From UBA11090 sp035560555 (GTDB lineage Bacteria > Spirochaetota > Spirochaetia > Treponematales > Rectinemataceae), in contig DATMZF010000039.1 in the NCBI GenBank assembly GCA_035560555.1, forward strand, positions 37,510 to 101,509: a DNA stretch of 64,000 nucleotides, given 5' to 3'. The translations under genes and the position numbers were made by a program. Shown here one piece after another: positions 1 through 8,387 of this stretch; within the stretch, counting starts at the first letter, position 1, and the number at the start of each line of letters is the position of its first letter. The notes under the pieces are model-generated. The model ran no database searches. It was not told the origin of the DNA and saw nothing but the letters and a program-made list of their open reading frames with translations.

Positions 1-1
1 C

Positions 2-433
2 GCCATCGTATGGGGATCGATGTACGGGAATACGGAAAAGGGTCTCGCGGCCGTGATCGAGGGCATCGAGGACGAAGGCCTGCCCTACACCATCCACAGA
101 GTGCCGAACGAAGACGTATCCTGGGTTCTGGCCGACGCGTATAAAAGCGAGGGAATCCTCATCGCCATGCCGACCTACGAGTACAAGATGTTCCCGCCCA
201 TGGCCTATGTGCTCGACATTTTCGAGCGCAAGCACGTTTGGGACAGGAAAGTGCTCCGCGTCGGCAGCTTCGGCTGGATCGGCGGCGCCAAGAAAGAATA
301 CGAGAACAAGATTGCCCCGCTGAAATGGGAATCCATCGAATCGGTGGAATGGGCCGGGGCCCCAGACGAAGACACCCTCGCCCTTCTCTATGAAAAAGGC
401 AAGGAATTGGCCATCGCGGTCAAGAATTCCTGA
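2..433 (+). CDS. FprA-type flavodiiron protein, C-terminal flavodoxin domain (5' end outside window)
   Basis: The frame is open from the first bases and reads AIVWGSMYGNTEK, the FMN-phosphate loop of a flavodoxin domain. PTYEYKMFPPM and GSFGWIGGAKKE follow as the other two flavin-contact loops. This arrangement is typical of the C-terminal half of A-type flavoproteins, which reduce O2 or NO at a diiron centre. The N-terminal metallo-beta-lactamase-like diiron domain would lie left of the window and cannot be checked. A stand-alone flavodoxin is the alternative, but the PTYEYKMFPPM loop fits FprA better. The gene ends just before a nested inverted repeat and a strong terminator. Confidence 0.8.
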   Translation, partial: AIVWGSMYGNTEKGLAAVIEGIEDEGLPYTIHRVPNEDVSWVLADAYKSEGILIAMPTYEYKMFPPMAYVLDIFERKHVWDRKVLRVGSFGWIGGAKKEYENKIAPLKWESIESVEWAGAPDEDTLALLYEKGKELAIAVKNS

Positions 434-480
434 AGCCGCGTTAGCTTCCGACTTTGAGGCTTTGCGGCCTCGCGGCTTCA
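431..480. repeat. Nested inverted repeat at the flavodiiron gene stop codon
   Basis: TGAAGCCGCG at 431-440 is the exact reverse complement of CGCGGCTTCA at 471-480. Inside it GAGGC and GCCTC (456-471) form a second stem. The outer arm begins on the TGA stop codon. It has no T-run of its own, and the true terminator follows 20 bases later, so it is probably a transcript-end stabilising structure. Confidence 0.6.
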
Positions 481-501
481 GGAAAGGACACTACCACATA
501 T

Positions 502-530
502 AAAAAAGGCGCCTCTTAGGCGCCTTTTTT
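502..530. terminator. Bidirectional intrinsic terminator
   Basis: A six-A run, the arm GGCGCC, a 5-base loop, a second GGCGCC arm and a six-T run make a symmetrical hairpin with U-tracts on both strands. It lies between the convergent flavodiiron gene (+) and the oad genes (-) and can serve both. Confidence 0.9.
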
Positions 531-583
531 ATCATACTCGCGAGGTTCCCTTGAGAGCCTCGGCTATGGAAACCGTCTCGCCA

Positions 584-775
584 TCACTTCGCTTTTTTGC
601 TGATCATGTTCGCAAGCCGGATCATCAGAAAGAAAATACCCAACGTGGCGAATACGCCGATCAGGCCTCCCGCCGTGACGCCGAGAGCCTGGATAGTAGT
701 CCCCAGGGTGTGGACAAGAGAACCGTCAGCGTTGCGCTCGCCCATCGACTTGAAATATTCTATTATGTTTTCCAT
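584..775 (-). CDS. Small single-span membrane protein, possible OadG-like partner of OadB
   Basis: This 63-residue protein starts 10 bases after oadB ends and has a clear Shine-Dalgarno (AAGGAGA), so it is translated from the oadB transcript. An amphipathic start is followed by one membrane span near residues 32-55 and a short basic tail ending KKAK. Sodium-pumping decarboxylases need a small gamma subunit that anchors the complex, and size and position suit that role. The usual OadG layout is an N-terminal span followed by a long charged tail, so the assignment is inference from context rather than sequence similarity. Confidence 0.5.
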   Translation of the reverse strand: MENIIEYFKSMGERNADGSLVHTLGTTIQALGVTAGGLIGVFATLGIFFLMIRLANMISKKAK

Positions 776-785
776 ATCTTTCTCC

Positions 786-1925
786 TTATTTTCCCACCGC
801 GATGAAGATGAGGGGCACGAGGGCCAGAACCATGCCTCCCGCTATGACCGATCCCAGCTGGCCGGAAACGTTGGAGCCGATGGCGTGCATGAGAATGATG
901 TTGCCCTTCTCCTCTTCATTCGCCATCTTTTGGACAATGCGTCCCGACATCGGGAAGGCCGAGATGCCGCAGGCGCCGATCATCGGGTTGATTTTCTTGT
1001 CCTTGGGCAGAAAGAGGTTGACGAACTTGGCGAAGAGGACGCCGCCCGCGGTGTCGAAGATGAAGGCCACGAGGCCCATGCCCATGATGAGGAAGGTCTT
1101 CCAGGTGAGGAAGTTCGCGGCGCTCATGGAGGCGCCGATCGTGATGCCAAGGAGAAGAGTAGTCAGGTAGGCCAATTCGTTCTGGGCTGTCTGGGAGAGC
1201 CGCTCGAGGACGCCAGATTCGCGGATCAGGTTGCCGAACATCAACGAGCCGATGAGGGGCACCGAAATGGGGGCCACAAAACCGGAGATCATCGTCACGA
1301 GGATGGGAAATAGCACCTTGAGCCACTTCGGCGAATTGGATTCATGGTAGACCATGTGAATTTTTCTCTCGCTGCTCGTCGTCAGCGCCTTGATAACGGG
1401 CGGCTGGATGAGGGGCACGAGGGACATGTAGGAGTAGGCCGCTACCGAGATGGGCGCCAACAGATGGGGGGCGAAGAGATTGGCGACGAAGATGGAGGTG
1501 GGGCCGTCGGCGGCGCCGATGATGCCGATACTCGCCGCTTCCTTGAGGTCGAAACCGACAAGCGTCGCAATGATCATCGTCGCGAAGATGCCGAACTGGG
1601 CGGCCGCGCCGAAGAAGATCATCATCGGATTCTTGAACAGGGGCCCGAAATCGATCATGGCGCCCACCGCGATGAATATGAGGAGAGGAAAGATTTCGGT
1701 TGCGATGCCCATATTGTAGAGGATCTTGAGGAATCCATCGGCGCCAGCGTGCTCCCAGACGACGGAGAGGGGCAGGTTGACAAGGATGGCGCCAAAACCG
1801 ATCGGGAGAAGGAGCATGGGCTCGTATTCCTTGTTGATGGCCAGCCAGATGAGAATGCCGCCGATCCCGTACATGACAAGCATCTGCCATGTTATAGAGG
1901 TAAAACCGATGAAAACATCTTGCAT
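786..1925 (-). CDS. oadB: Na+-pumping decarboxylase beta subunit (OadB/MmdB/GcdB family)
   Basis: The 379-residue polytopic membrane protein carries the family signature GAADGPTSIF in the first half and a second conserved block, GACGISAFPMSGR, near the C-terminus. These regions bear the carboxybiotin and Na+ sites of beta subunits. The family couples decarboxylation of oxaloacetate, methylmalonyl-CoA or glutaconyl-CoA to Na+ export. No carboxyltransferase (alpha) or biotin carrier gene is next to it, so the substrate cannot be named. A sigma70-like promoter lies upstream at 2000-2028. Confidence 0.88.
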   Translation of the reverse strand: MQDVFIGFTSITWQMLVMYGIGGILIWLAINKEYEPMLLLPIGFGAILVNLPLSVVWEHAGADGFLKILYNMGIATEIFPLLIFIAVGAMIDFGPLFKNPMMIFFGAAAQFGIFATMIIATLVGFDLKEAASIGIIGAADGPTSIFVANLFAPHLLAPISVAAYSYMSLVPLIQPPVIKALTTSSERKIHMVYHESNSPKWLKVLFPILVTMISGFVAPISVPLIGSLMFGNLIRESGVLERLSQTAQNELAYLTTLLLGITIGASMSAANFLTWKTFLIMGMGLVAFIFDTAGGVLFAKFVNLFLPKDKKINPMIGACGISAFPMSGRIVQKMANEEEKGNIILMHAIGSNVSGQLGSVIAGGMVLALVPLIFIAVGK

Positions 1926-1999
1926 TTCGAGACGTTCCTTTCCGAACCAAAAGCCGAGCGGCTCAGGATATCGGCAAATTATAATGACGAATGGGCCAA

Positions 2000-2028
2000 A
2001 TTTTATCGTATAATTTCACTTTTGGCAA
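2000..2028 (-). promoter_or_regulatory. Probable promoter of oadB
   Basis: On the minus strand TTGCCA (2028-2023) is followed after 17 bases by TAAAAT (2005-2000). This is a good match to the sigma70 -35/-10 arrangement about 75 bases upstream of the oadB start. Confidence 0.55.
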
Positions 2029-2128
2029 TGCTACAGGACCCTAAAAATTGTGTTTAGCGCGGGACCGGCGGTCCCGAAGACCGCTGGCTGAACAGAGGGG
2101 ACAACGCTAGAACAGCGAAAGCCCGCGA

Positions 2129-2137
2129 TGCTATGAT
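2129..2137 (+). promoter_or_regulatory. Extended -10 box of mnmA, very close to its start codon
   Basis: TGC followed by TATGAT is an extended -10 element with only 10 bases between it and the ATG at 2148. No convincing -35 or Shine-Dalgarno was seen. This suggests a transcript with almost no leader. Confidence 0.4.
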
Positions 2138-2147
2138 ATGTGACAGT

Positions 2148-3245
2148 ATGAACAGCGAGATTACAGTAGCGGTCGGACTGTCGGGCGGAGTCGACTCATC
2201 CCTTGCGGCCGCGATCCTGAAAGATGAGGGATACGCGGTGATCGGCCTCACCATGAAGATATGGCGAGGCGCGTATAAAATCCAGGAAAGCCTCAAGCAC
2301 GCTTGCTTCGGTCCCGGCGAGGAAGAGGACATCGCGGCCTGTGAAAGACTGGCCTCCCAACTCGGCATCGGCTACACCGTGATCGATCTTTCTGATGAAT
2401 ACGAAAAGCATGTCATCGAATACTTCAGAAAGGAATATCTCGAGGGCAGGACGCCCAACCCCTGCGTCGTCTGCAACAGGGAGCTGAAGTTTGGCTTTCT
2501 GATCGACAGGGCTCACGAAGCGGGGCTGGAATTCGACTATTTCGCCACCGGCCATTACGCGAGAAAGGAAGTTCGCGACGGAATCAGCTTTGTACGAACG
2601 GCGGTGGACTCGGCCAAGGACCAGACGTATTTCCTTTACGGCCTTGAATCTCCAAGGCTGGAGAAGATCCTTTTTCCTCTCGGCATGATGACAAAGAACG
2701 AAGTGAGAGCGCTGGCCCGAGAGCATGGTCTCGAGGTCGCGGAAAAGCCTGAAAGCCAGGATTTCGTCGCGGGGGGAGACTACGCGCCTCTCTTCCAAGG
2801 CGAAACGCCCGCCCCCGGCGACATTGTCGACGTCGCGGGAAACCTTATGGGCAAACATAGGGGACTGCCCTATTACACGATCGGCCAGCGAAAGGGAATC
2901 GGCGTAAGCACGGGGCCAACCCCGCTCTATGTTCTGGCGCTCGACGCCAAGGAAAACAGGGTCATCGTTGGCCCCAACGCCGGGCTCTTTTCATCCGGGC
3001 TGCGATGCGGCAATTTTCGCTTCCAGGATCCCCGCATGACAGGCGGAAGGCTGACAGGTCTCGCGAAAATCCGCCAGAACCACAAGCCTGTATCCTGTTC
3101 GCTCTCCTGCTCGAAACAGGGCGTCGCCGCCGAATTCGATATCGCCCAGAGGGCGGTGGCGCCGGGGCAATCCTTCGTGCTCTATTCGGGCGACGGTCTC
3201 GTCCTCGGTGGCGGCGTCATCGACGAGGCGATCCCCGCGGAATGA
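2148..3245 (+). CDS. mnmA: tRNA-specific 2-thiouridylase MnmA, three-cysteine (possibly Fe-S) variant
   Basis: MnmA inserts sulfur at uridine 34 of Lys/Glu/Gln tRNAs using ATP. The PP-loop SGGVDS lies at residues 12-17, GHYAR and KDQTYFLY follow, and a C-terminal beta-barrel with YTIGQRKGIG ends the 365-residue protein. The sequence departs from the E. coli type. The block that normally holds the second catalytic cysteine (GICFI) reads ESQDFVAGG at 202-210 and has no Cys. Instead there is a CxxC at 106 and 109 (NPCVVCN) and Cys53 in HACFGPGEEED. From memory, related homologues in other phyla share this set, which would suit a [4Fe-4S] cluster; the chemistry is inference. An in-frame ATG at 2133 is possible, but 2148 fits the family N-terminus. 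Confidence 0.92.
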   Translation: MNSEITVAVGLSGGVDSSLAAAILKDEGYAVIGLTMKIWRGAYKIQESLKHACFGPGEEEDIAACERLASQLGIGYTVIDLSDEYEKHVIEYFRKEYLEGRTPNPCVVCNRELKFGFLIDRAHEAGLEFDYFATGHYARKEVRDGISFVRTAVDSAKDQTYFLYGLESPRLEKILFPLGMMTKNEVRALAREHGLEVAEKPESQDFVAGGDYAPLFQGETPAPGDIVDVAGNLMGKHRGLPYYTIGQRKGIGVSTGPTPLYVLALDAKENRVIVGPNAGLFSSGLRCGNFRFQDPRMTGGRLTGLAKIRQNHKPVSCSLSCSKQGVAAEFDIAQRAVAPGQSFVLYSGDGLVLGGGVIDEAIPAE

Positions 3246-3301
3246 GCGCGGCGGCTTACGGCATCGCGCCAGCGACCCGAATATGCCCGCTCCAGGGCGT
3301 G

Positions 3302-3331
3302 TTGACGCTGGACCGCGGCAATGAGTACTAT
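3302..3331 (+). promoter_or_regulatory. Probable tmRNA promoter
   Basis: TTGACG (3302-3307) and TACTAT (3326-3331) are separated by 18 bases, placing transcription start a few bases before the mature tmRNA 5' end at 3346. Confidence 0.6.
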
Positions 3332-3345
3332 TCAACCTATGATAT

Positions 3346-3704
3346 GGGGGTGCACTGGTTTCGACTCGTGCGGTCCGTATCATGCGTTGCAGGTGGAGCC
3401 GCCGACCTCCTAACATTCGGCAAACTTTTACTTGCCAACAACAATGGCAATCTCGCTCTCGCCGCGTAAGTAGCGTAGAACGACGGACGTCCCGATGCGC
3501 CGCCCTGAGCGTCGGAAACGTCTGTAACTGACCGGGGCTCACTTCCCGCGAAGTCCGGGGCGCGGGGAGGACAACAAACCGGAATACGAACCGGGGGAGC
3601 GCGCCGTCCCGCGCCCCTGGTTTCGACAACCCAAATGGATGGACAAACCTGTAGATGCGTGTGGTGCGCGTTCGGGGACGGGGGTTCGATTCCCCCCACC
3701 TCCA
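3346..3704 (+). ncRNA. ssrA: tmRNA (10Sa RNA), tag peptide ANNNGNLALAA
   Basis: The 5' end GGGGGTGCACTGGTTTCGAC and the 3' end with T-loop GGTTCGATTCC are diagnostic. GGGGGTG (3346-3352) pairs with CACCTCC (3697-3703) with the usual third-position G-U. The T-stem is five G-C pairs (3680-3684 with 3692-3696). CCA is not encoded: CAA follows the discriminator A. An internal frame beginning GCC at 3434 and stopping at TAA (3467-3469) encodes ANNNGNLALAA, which ends in the ALAA degron. tmRNA rescues stalled ribosomes together with SmpB. The exact resume codon is inferred from the tag's usual first Ala. Confidence 0.95.
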
Positions 3705-3761
3705 CAAACCTTCGAGGGGCTGTCCGACACCGGGCAGCCCCTCGCCAATTAAGGAATCTGT

Positions 3762-4358
3762 ATGATCGGCTCGATATGCGTATTCTGTGGCTCGTCGCAA
3801 GGCGCTTCGCCGATCTACGGCGCTATGGCCGCCGATTTGGGCAGACGAATAGCCCGTAGAGGCAGTACCCTCGTCTATGGCGGCGGCAATGTGGGCACCA
3901 TGGGGATTCTGGCCGAAGCGGCCATGCGGGAAGGCGGCAAGGTGATCGGCATTATTCCGGTGCGCCTGAACGAAATGGTGGACCATATGGAGCTCTCTGA
4001 GCTTTTCGTCGTCAAGGACATGCACGAGCGCAAAGCCCTTATGCAGGAAAAGGCCGATGCCTTCATCACCCTGCCCGGCGGCATTGGGACGATGGAAGAA
4101 CTTTTCGAAGTGTGGGCGTGGCGCTACATCGGCTACCATTCCAAACCGGTGGGCCTCATCAATGCCAATGGTTTTTACGACGACCTCATAAAGCTTCTCG
4201 CGAAAATGACGGACGAAGGATTCATGAAAAGAGCCATGCTGGACGACCTCTGCATCGCCGACAGCCCCGAGGGGATTCTCGGCGCGCTGGAAGCGAAGGC
4301 CGATTCGGGGCTCGCCCCCACCTTGAAGGTGCCAGAACGCCGCGGCCCCAAAGCATAA
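3762..4358 (+). CDS. LOG-family protein (putative nucleotide 5'-monophosphate phosphoribohydrolase)
   Basis: The 198-residue Rossmann-like protein carries the family's active-site motif PGGIGTMEE and the early VYGGGNVGTMG loop. Characterised members cleave the N-glycosidic bond of cytokinin nucleotides or other purine monophosphates; in most bacteria the true substrate is unsettled. A Shine-Dalgarno (AAGGA) sits six bases before the ATG. The gene follows tmRNA directly and converges on pncB. Confidence 0.88.
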   Translation: MIGSICVFCGSSQGASPIYGAMAADLGRRIARRGSTLVYGGGNVGTMGILAEAAMREGGKVIGIIPVRLNEMVDHMELSELFVVKDMHERKALMQEKADAFITLPGGIGTMEELFEVWAWRYIGYHSKPVGLINANGFYDDLIKLLAKMTDEGFMKRAMLDDLCIADSPEGILGALEAKADSGLAPTLKVPERRGPKA

Positions 4359-4456
4359 GCACTTCGGGCACAAGCCTAAGTCTAGGGCATTGACCGCTCG
4401 GAGGCTGGGCAGCCTTCAAAAATGCCGTCCGGCGAAGCCTCGCAAAAAACGGCGGA

Positions 4457-5896
4457 CTATTTGGCTCGGAGATATTTCTTGATGAGTCCCAGCTTCATGT
4501 CGCGCAGCTTCGTCGAAATGGAGACCTTATAGATATGGGGATTCAGCTGGCGAAGATAGGTCGTGTCGAATGTTTCAAGCCTCTTGGCCATATATTCCTG
4601 ACTACTCTTCAGGTCAAGCTGACCTTCCACCGTCTTGCCATTCTCCATCACCTTGGAAAGAAGGGGCTCCACCCTGGCGGGAACTATGGAAAGCCGTCGG
4701 TAGTCGCCCATGGGGTGGTTGGCTATGATCTCGGTTCCCGCTTCGGGCGCTTCCTCATCGAGCGTCACGAGGTCGAGCCTGGATGTTCCACTCTCATCGT
4801 AGAGCCTGAAAAGATTTTTCCTGCCGGGGTTCGTCGATTTTTCTGGATTGTCCGAAACCTTCATCACGGCTTTTTCGGCGGCCCCGCTTCTCATTGCCGC
4901 CAGCTTGTAGACGCCCGTGAAAGCGGCTTCGTCGCCGCCCGTCACGAGCTTGGTTCCCACGCCCCAGATATCGATCGGCGCTTTGGACGCAACGAGATGC
5001 TCGATGATGGCCTCATCGAGTTCGTTGGACACGACGATCTTGGCGTCAGGGAATCCCGCATTGTCCAATCGCTCGCGGACCTTTCTCGTGAGGTAGTCGA
5101 TATCGCCCGAATCGAGGCGGACGCCGAAAGAATAGCCCTTCGCGGCGAGTTCTTTCCCAACGATGATCGCGTTGTTTATGCCCGATTCGAGGGTGTTGTA
5201 GGTGTCGATCAGCAGGACGGCGTTGCTGGGATAGATCTCGGCGTAGGCCCTGAAGGCGTCCAGTTCGGACGGAAAGGTCATCACCCAGGAATGGGCCATG
5301 GTTCCCAGAACGGGCATGCCGAAGAGCTTGCCGGCCAGGGTGTTCGAAGTGCCATAGGCGCCGCCAATGAAGGCGGCTCTCGCCGCGGAGATGGCTCCAT
5401 CGGCTCCCTGCGCTCTCCTCAGGCCGAATTCCATGATCCGTCCCCGCTCGGAGGCGAGCCATATTCGCGCGGATTTCGTGGCGATGAGGCTTTGGAAATT
5501 CAAGGTGTTGAGGACGAGGCCCTCGACGATCTGGGCCTGCACGAGGTCGCCATCGACGCGCACGAGCGGTTCCTGCGGAAAGATCAGCTCGCCTTCCTTG
5601 ACCGACAGAATATCGCCGCTGAACGTGAAATCCTTCAGATACTCCAGGAAACCCTTTTCGAATATCTTGAGGGTTTCGAGGTAGGCCAGGTCGTCCTGGG
5701 TAAAATGGAAGTTTTCCAGCGCTTCGAGGAGGGTGCCGAGACCGGCGAAGACGGAATAGCCTCCCGCGAAGGGGTGACGGCGAAAAAAGTAATCGAAGAT
5801 GACCCTATGCTCGTTGATGCCCCGCTTCCAGTATCCTTGGGCCATCGTGAGTTCGTAGAAATCGGTGAAGAGGGCGTTGTTCATTATTTCATTCAT
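4457..5896 (-). CDS. pncB: Nicotinate phosphoribosyltransferase
   Basis: This 479-residue enzyme makes nicotinate mononucleotide from nicotinate, PRPP and ATP in the Preiss-Handler NAD salvage route. It opens with the family motif FTDFYELTMAQGY and contains GGAYGTSNTLAG and the phosphate-binding stretch GTMAHSWVMTF. The frame is open further upstream, but that extension only overlaps pncA. The ATG at 5896 has a Shine-Dalgarno (GAGGTGAT) and overlaps the pncA stop as ATGA, so the two are translationally coupled. Confidence 0.95.
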   Translation of the reverse strand: MNEIMNNALFTDFYELTMAQGYWKRGINEHRVIFDYFFRRHPFAGGYSVFAGLGTLLEALENFHFTQDDLAYLETLKIFEKGFLEYLKDFTFSGDILSVKEGELIFPQEPLVRVDGDLVQAQIVEGLVLNTLNFQSLIATKSARIWLASERGRIMEFGLRRAQGADGAISAARAAFIGGAYGTSNTLAGKLFGMPVLGTMAHSWVMTFPSELDAFRAYAEIYPSNAVLLIDTYNTLESGINNAIIVGKELAAKGYSFGVRLDSGDIDYLTRKVRERLDNAGFPDAKIVVSNELDEAIIEHLVASKAPIDIWGVGTKLVTGGDEAAFTGVYKLAAMRSGAAEKAVMKVSDNPEKSTNPGRKNLFRLYDESGTSRLDLVTLDEEAPEAGTEIIANHPMGDYRRLSIVPARVEPLLSKVMENGKTVEGQLDLKSSQEYMAKRLETFDTTYLRQLNPHIYKVSISTKLRDMKLGLIKKYLRAK

Positions 5897-6510
5897 CGGA
5901 TCACCTCTTTCAGCGCGACGATTCCGCAGCCCGCGCTTCTCATCGTTTCGACGGCCTTGGCGGCGTCGCCGGGCGAAGCCTCGACAGCCCTGATGCCTTC
6001 GGCCACGATGTCGACGCCGAGTCCCAGCCTGCGAGCGTCCAGCGCCGTGGCTTTGACGCAATAATCGGTGGCGAGGCCGACCACCACGATGGATTCGATT
6101 CCCAGAGCGTTCAGCCATCCGAAAAGACCGGTGGATGTGACGCCGTCATTCTCAAAAAAGGCGGAAAAGCTGTCGAGACCGGGATTCATACCTTTGCGGA
6201 GAATCAATCTGGCGAGATAGGACTTCAGCCGCGGATGGAAGTCGGCACCCGCCGATCCCGCGACACAGTGATCGGGCCAGAGAATCCTGGGAGGATTTTC
6301 GTTTTCGGCGAGGGAATATGGCGGCTTTCCCGCCGAGGAGGCGAAAGAGATATGGCCTACAGGATGCCAATCCTGCGTAAGAACCGAGAATGGCATCTTC
6401 TCCAAAAGCAGATTGGCGACAGGAACGACTTCATCGCCATGAGAGACGGCCAAGGCGCCTCCGGGGCAGAAATCGTTCTGTACGTCCACGACGATCAAGG
6501 CAGAATGCAT
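5893..6510 (-). CDS. pncA: Nicotinamidase
   Basis: The 205-residue isochorismatase-fold amidase deamidates nicotinamide to nicotinate, which the coupled pncB product then uses. The catalytic triad is visible: Asp in VVDVQNDFCPGGAL, Lys in LRKGMNPGLDSFSAF, and Cys in GLATDYCVKAT. The metal-binding DWHPVGHISF segment is also present. A Shine-Dalgarno AAGG lies 7 bases before the ATG. It is the first gene of the two-gene NAD salvage operon. Confidence 0.95.
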   Translation of the reverse strand: MHSALIVVDVQNDFCPGGALAVSHGDEVVPVANLLLEKMPFSVLTQDWHPVGHISFASSAGKPPYSLAENENPPRILWPDHCVAGSAGADFHPRLKSYLARLILRKGMNPGLDSFSAFFENDGVTSTGLFGWLNALGIESIVVVGLATDYCVKATALDARRLGLGVDIVAEGIRAVEASPGDAAKAVETMRSAGCGIVALKEVIR

Positions 6511-6634
6511 GCGTGTACCTTCATCTTCAGTTGATACGTATTACTATACTGGTAGATTGGTTTTTCGGAAAGCATCGGCATGAAAGGGTTGGAACGTTCG
6601 TTCGCCGGCGCCCTCCCTCGCCTGAAGAGGTTTT

Positions 6635-8245
6635 TCATCTCCCCGCGATAACGAATTCCATCTTCAGACAGGGAAGCCGATCCGGCATCCTGTCCAGCGC
6701 GTATCCGCCTTCGGGGCTTTTTACCGCCAGGGAGAGCTCCCAGTTCGTGAACAGAAGGAGCTTCTGGACGAGTTCTCCCGACACGAAAAAAGAATACTTC
6801 CGATCCACATTTTTCACCGATACGCCGATTTTTGCGCTGCCCCCCTCGAGCCATCTCCTTAAGCGCGAGCCCATCCACTGCAGCCCGCACTCGCCTCCGG
6901 CGGAGCGGAACCGCAAGTCCCCATCCAGACCCTGGGTCAGCCAATCCCCGAAAGAAAGCCCTTCGCTATCAGCGAGGTCCTCGCCTTCGTCGCTCGCCTC
7001 CTCATCATTTCCTCCCTCCTCGCGGCTTCGCGAAAACGAGGCCTTGGCGGCGGCCTTGAAAACGAGTCGCCTCGTGCCGCCGGGAACGGGATTACGGCTA
7101 AGGACGAGCGAAGCGTTCCGCGGCCCTCCCCCATCGACGGAGAATCTGGCGGCCAACCTGATGGCGTCATAGCCCAGATCAATCGCCGCCCTGACGAGAT
7201 CCGTCCGCCACAGCCAAAGCAGTTCGCTCATGGGCGAAACGTCGTCCCCGAGGACAGGTCGTTTGCCGCTTGGGAAAGTCCCTTCCAGGAACGATCCAAC
7301 CATGAATCTCGCCGCGATGGTCCAAGGATCCGCGCTGAAGGAGGCTCTCGCGTCGGCCAGGAAATCGTGGAGCGGAGGCTCTCCTGATGCCGTCCTGTAA
7401 GATTTGGCGGAGCCGAAGACGAAGGCGCCTATACTGATCGACGGCGAAGACGGCCCCCCGCCGCCAAGTTTTCTGCCGAACGCCCAATCCAGGGAAGCGG
7501 CCAAGCCAGGGGGTTCCAGATAGCCGACGCTGCCCGACATCCAGGCACCGGCCTTAAAATCACCCAACCTCAATCTCGCGGACGAGGAAACCGCGAACGA
7601 GGCGGATCCCGGCGAATAGAAGGTCCCAGCGCGCCAGCCATCGCCGGAGGCCTCGCTGGGTTTGTCCGACAAGCTGGCCGATATAGCGACGGAAAAAGGC
7701 TCTCTTCCCGCCGAGAACTCGATCCCGGCGGAACGGAAAGACCGATCAAGCGTCGCGGCGATGGAGCTGGCTTTGGCCATGTCATTCGCCTCGAGGATCG
7801 AGGGCTCCGTCAGTACGAAAAGCGCTATCCCTTCGGTTCCGAATCCGAAGAGAAGCGCATCACCTTTTTCGCCATCGCCCGCGAGCCAGAGACCTCTGGA
7901 GGAGGCCTGCGGTTCGCTGTAGGGCTTGGTCTTGAGGGCAGCCCCCTCATTCGCTTTCCCCGTTCCCAGGAAAGCGACATAATCCTTTGAATCCATCCTG
8001 AAATACAGGCTTCCGACGCTAGCCCGCTCCAAGGCAAGCCCCAGACCACTCTCAAGGATCGCGTCGTCCGGAAGTGAGTATCCCATCCGGATATTCACTT
8101 TCTCCTCCCCTACAGCGATGCTGCCCGAAAGGTTTCGCCGCGATCTTTCCATGGACCGTGGGCTCGCCTCGGCCCAAAAGCACATCGTGAGCAACGCCAT
8201 GGCGAGAAGTATCCGCTTCACGCACAAGGAACGTCCACTCGCCAC
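6635..8245 (-). CDS. Exported protein, probably an outer-membrane beta-barrel of unknown function
   Basis: I do not recognise a family. The N-terminus (VKRILLAMALLTMCFWAEA) is a signal peptide. The start is a GTG, either at 8245 or at an in-frame GTG at 8221 that would give a more ordinary signal peptide. The remaining roughly 510 residues show no long hydrophobic helix. They alternate polar and hydrophobic residues in short stretches rich in Gly, Ser and Ala, as in beta-barrels. The C-terminal strand ends KMEFVIAGR rather than in Phe. One acidic loop (EEGGNDEEASDEGEDLADSE) sits near residue 430. Composition and signal support an envelope location; no function can be given. Confidence 0.55.
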   Translation of the reverse strand: MASGRSLCVKRILLAMALLTMCFWAEASPRSMERSRRNLSGSIAVGEEKVNIRMGYSLPDDAILESGLGLALERASVGSLYFRMDSKDYVAFLGTGKANEGAALKTKPYSEPQASSRGLWLAGDGEKGDALLFGFGTEGIALFVLTEPSILEANDMAKASSIAATLDRSFRSAGIEFSAGREPFSVAISASLSDKPSEASGDGWRAGTFYSPGSASFAVSSSARLRLGDFKAGAWMSGSVGYLEPPGLAASLDWAFGRKLGGGGPSSPSISIGAFVFGSAKSYRTASGEPPLHDFLADARASFSADPWTIAARFMVGSFLEGTFPSGKRPVLGDDVSPMSELLWLWRTDLVRAAIDLGYDAIRLAARFSVDGGGPRNASLVLSRNPVPGGTRRLVFKAAAKASFSRSREEGGNDEEASDEGEDLADSEGLSFGDWLTQGLDGDLRFRSAGGECGLQWMGSRLRRWLEGGSAKIGVSVKNVDRKYSFFVSGELVQKLLLFTNWELSLAVKSPEGGYALDRMPDRLPCLKMEFVIAGR

Positions 8246-8387
8246 ATCGTTGCTTCAATTTCTCGATCCGCCCGCGGGATGTATGCCCCACGCTCCGTCG
8301 CGAGCCGCGCTTTTTGTCATGAATATTGACCTGTGAACCATTATATATTATTATTTGAATATACCTTTTGCTTGTATGGAGGTCCCT

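Noticed and set aside
2991..4373. A 460-codon open frame on the minus strand covering mnmA's end, tmRNA and the LOG gene
   Set aside because: It crosses a clear tmRNA and is antisense to two well-conserved genes; its translation is Arg/His/Ala-rich without domain features.
4535..6064. A 509-codon plus-strand open frame
   Set aside because: It is antisense to pncB and pncA, both of which have full catalytic motifs.
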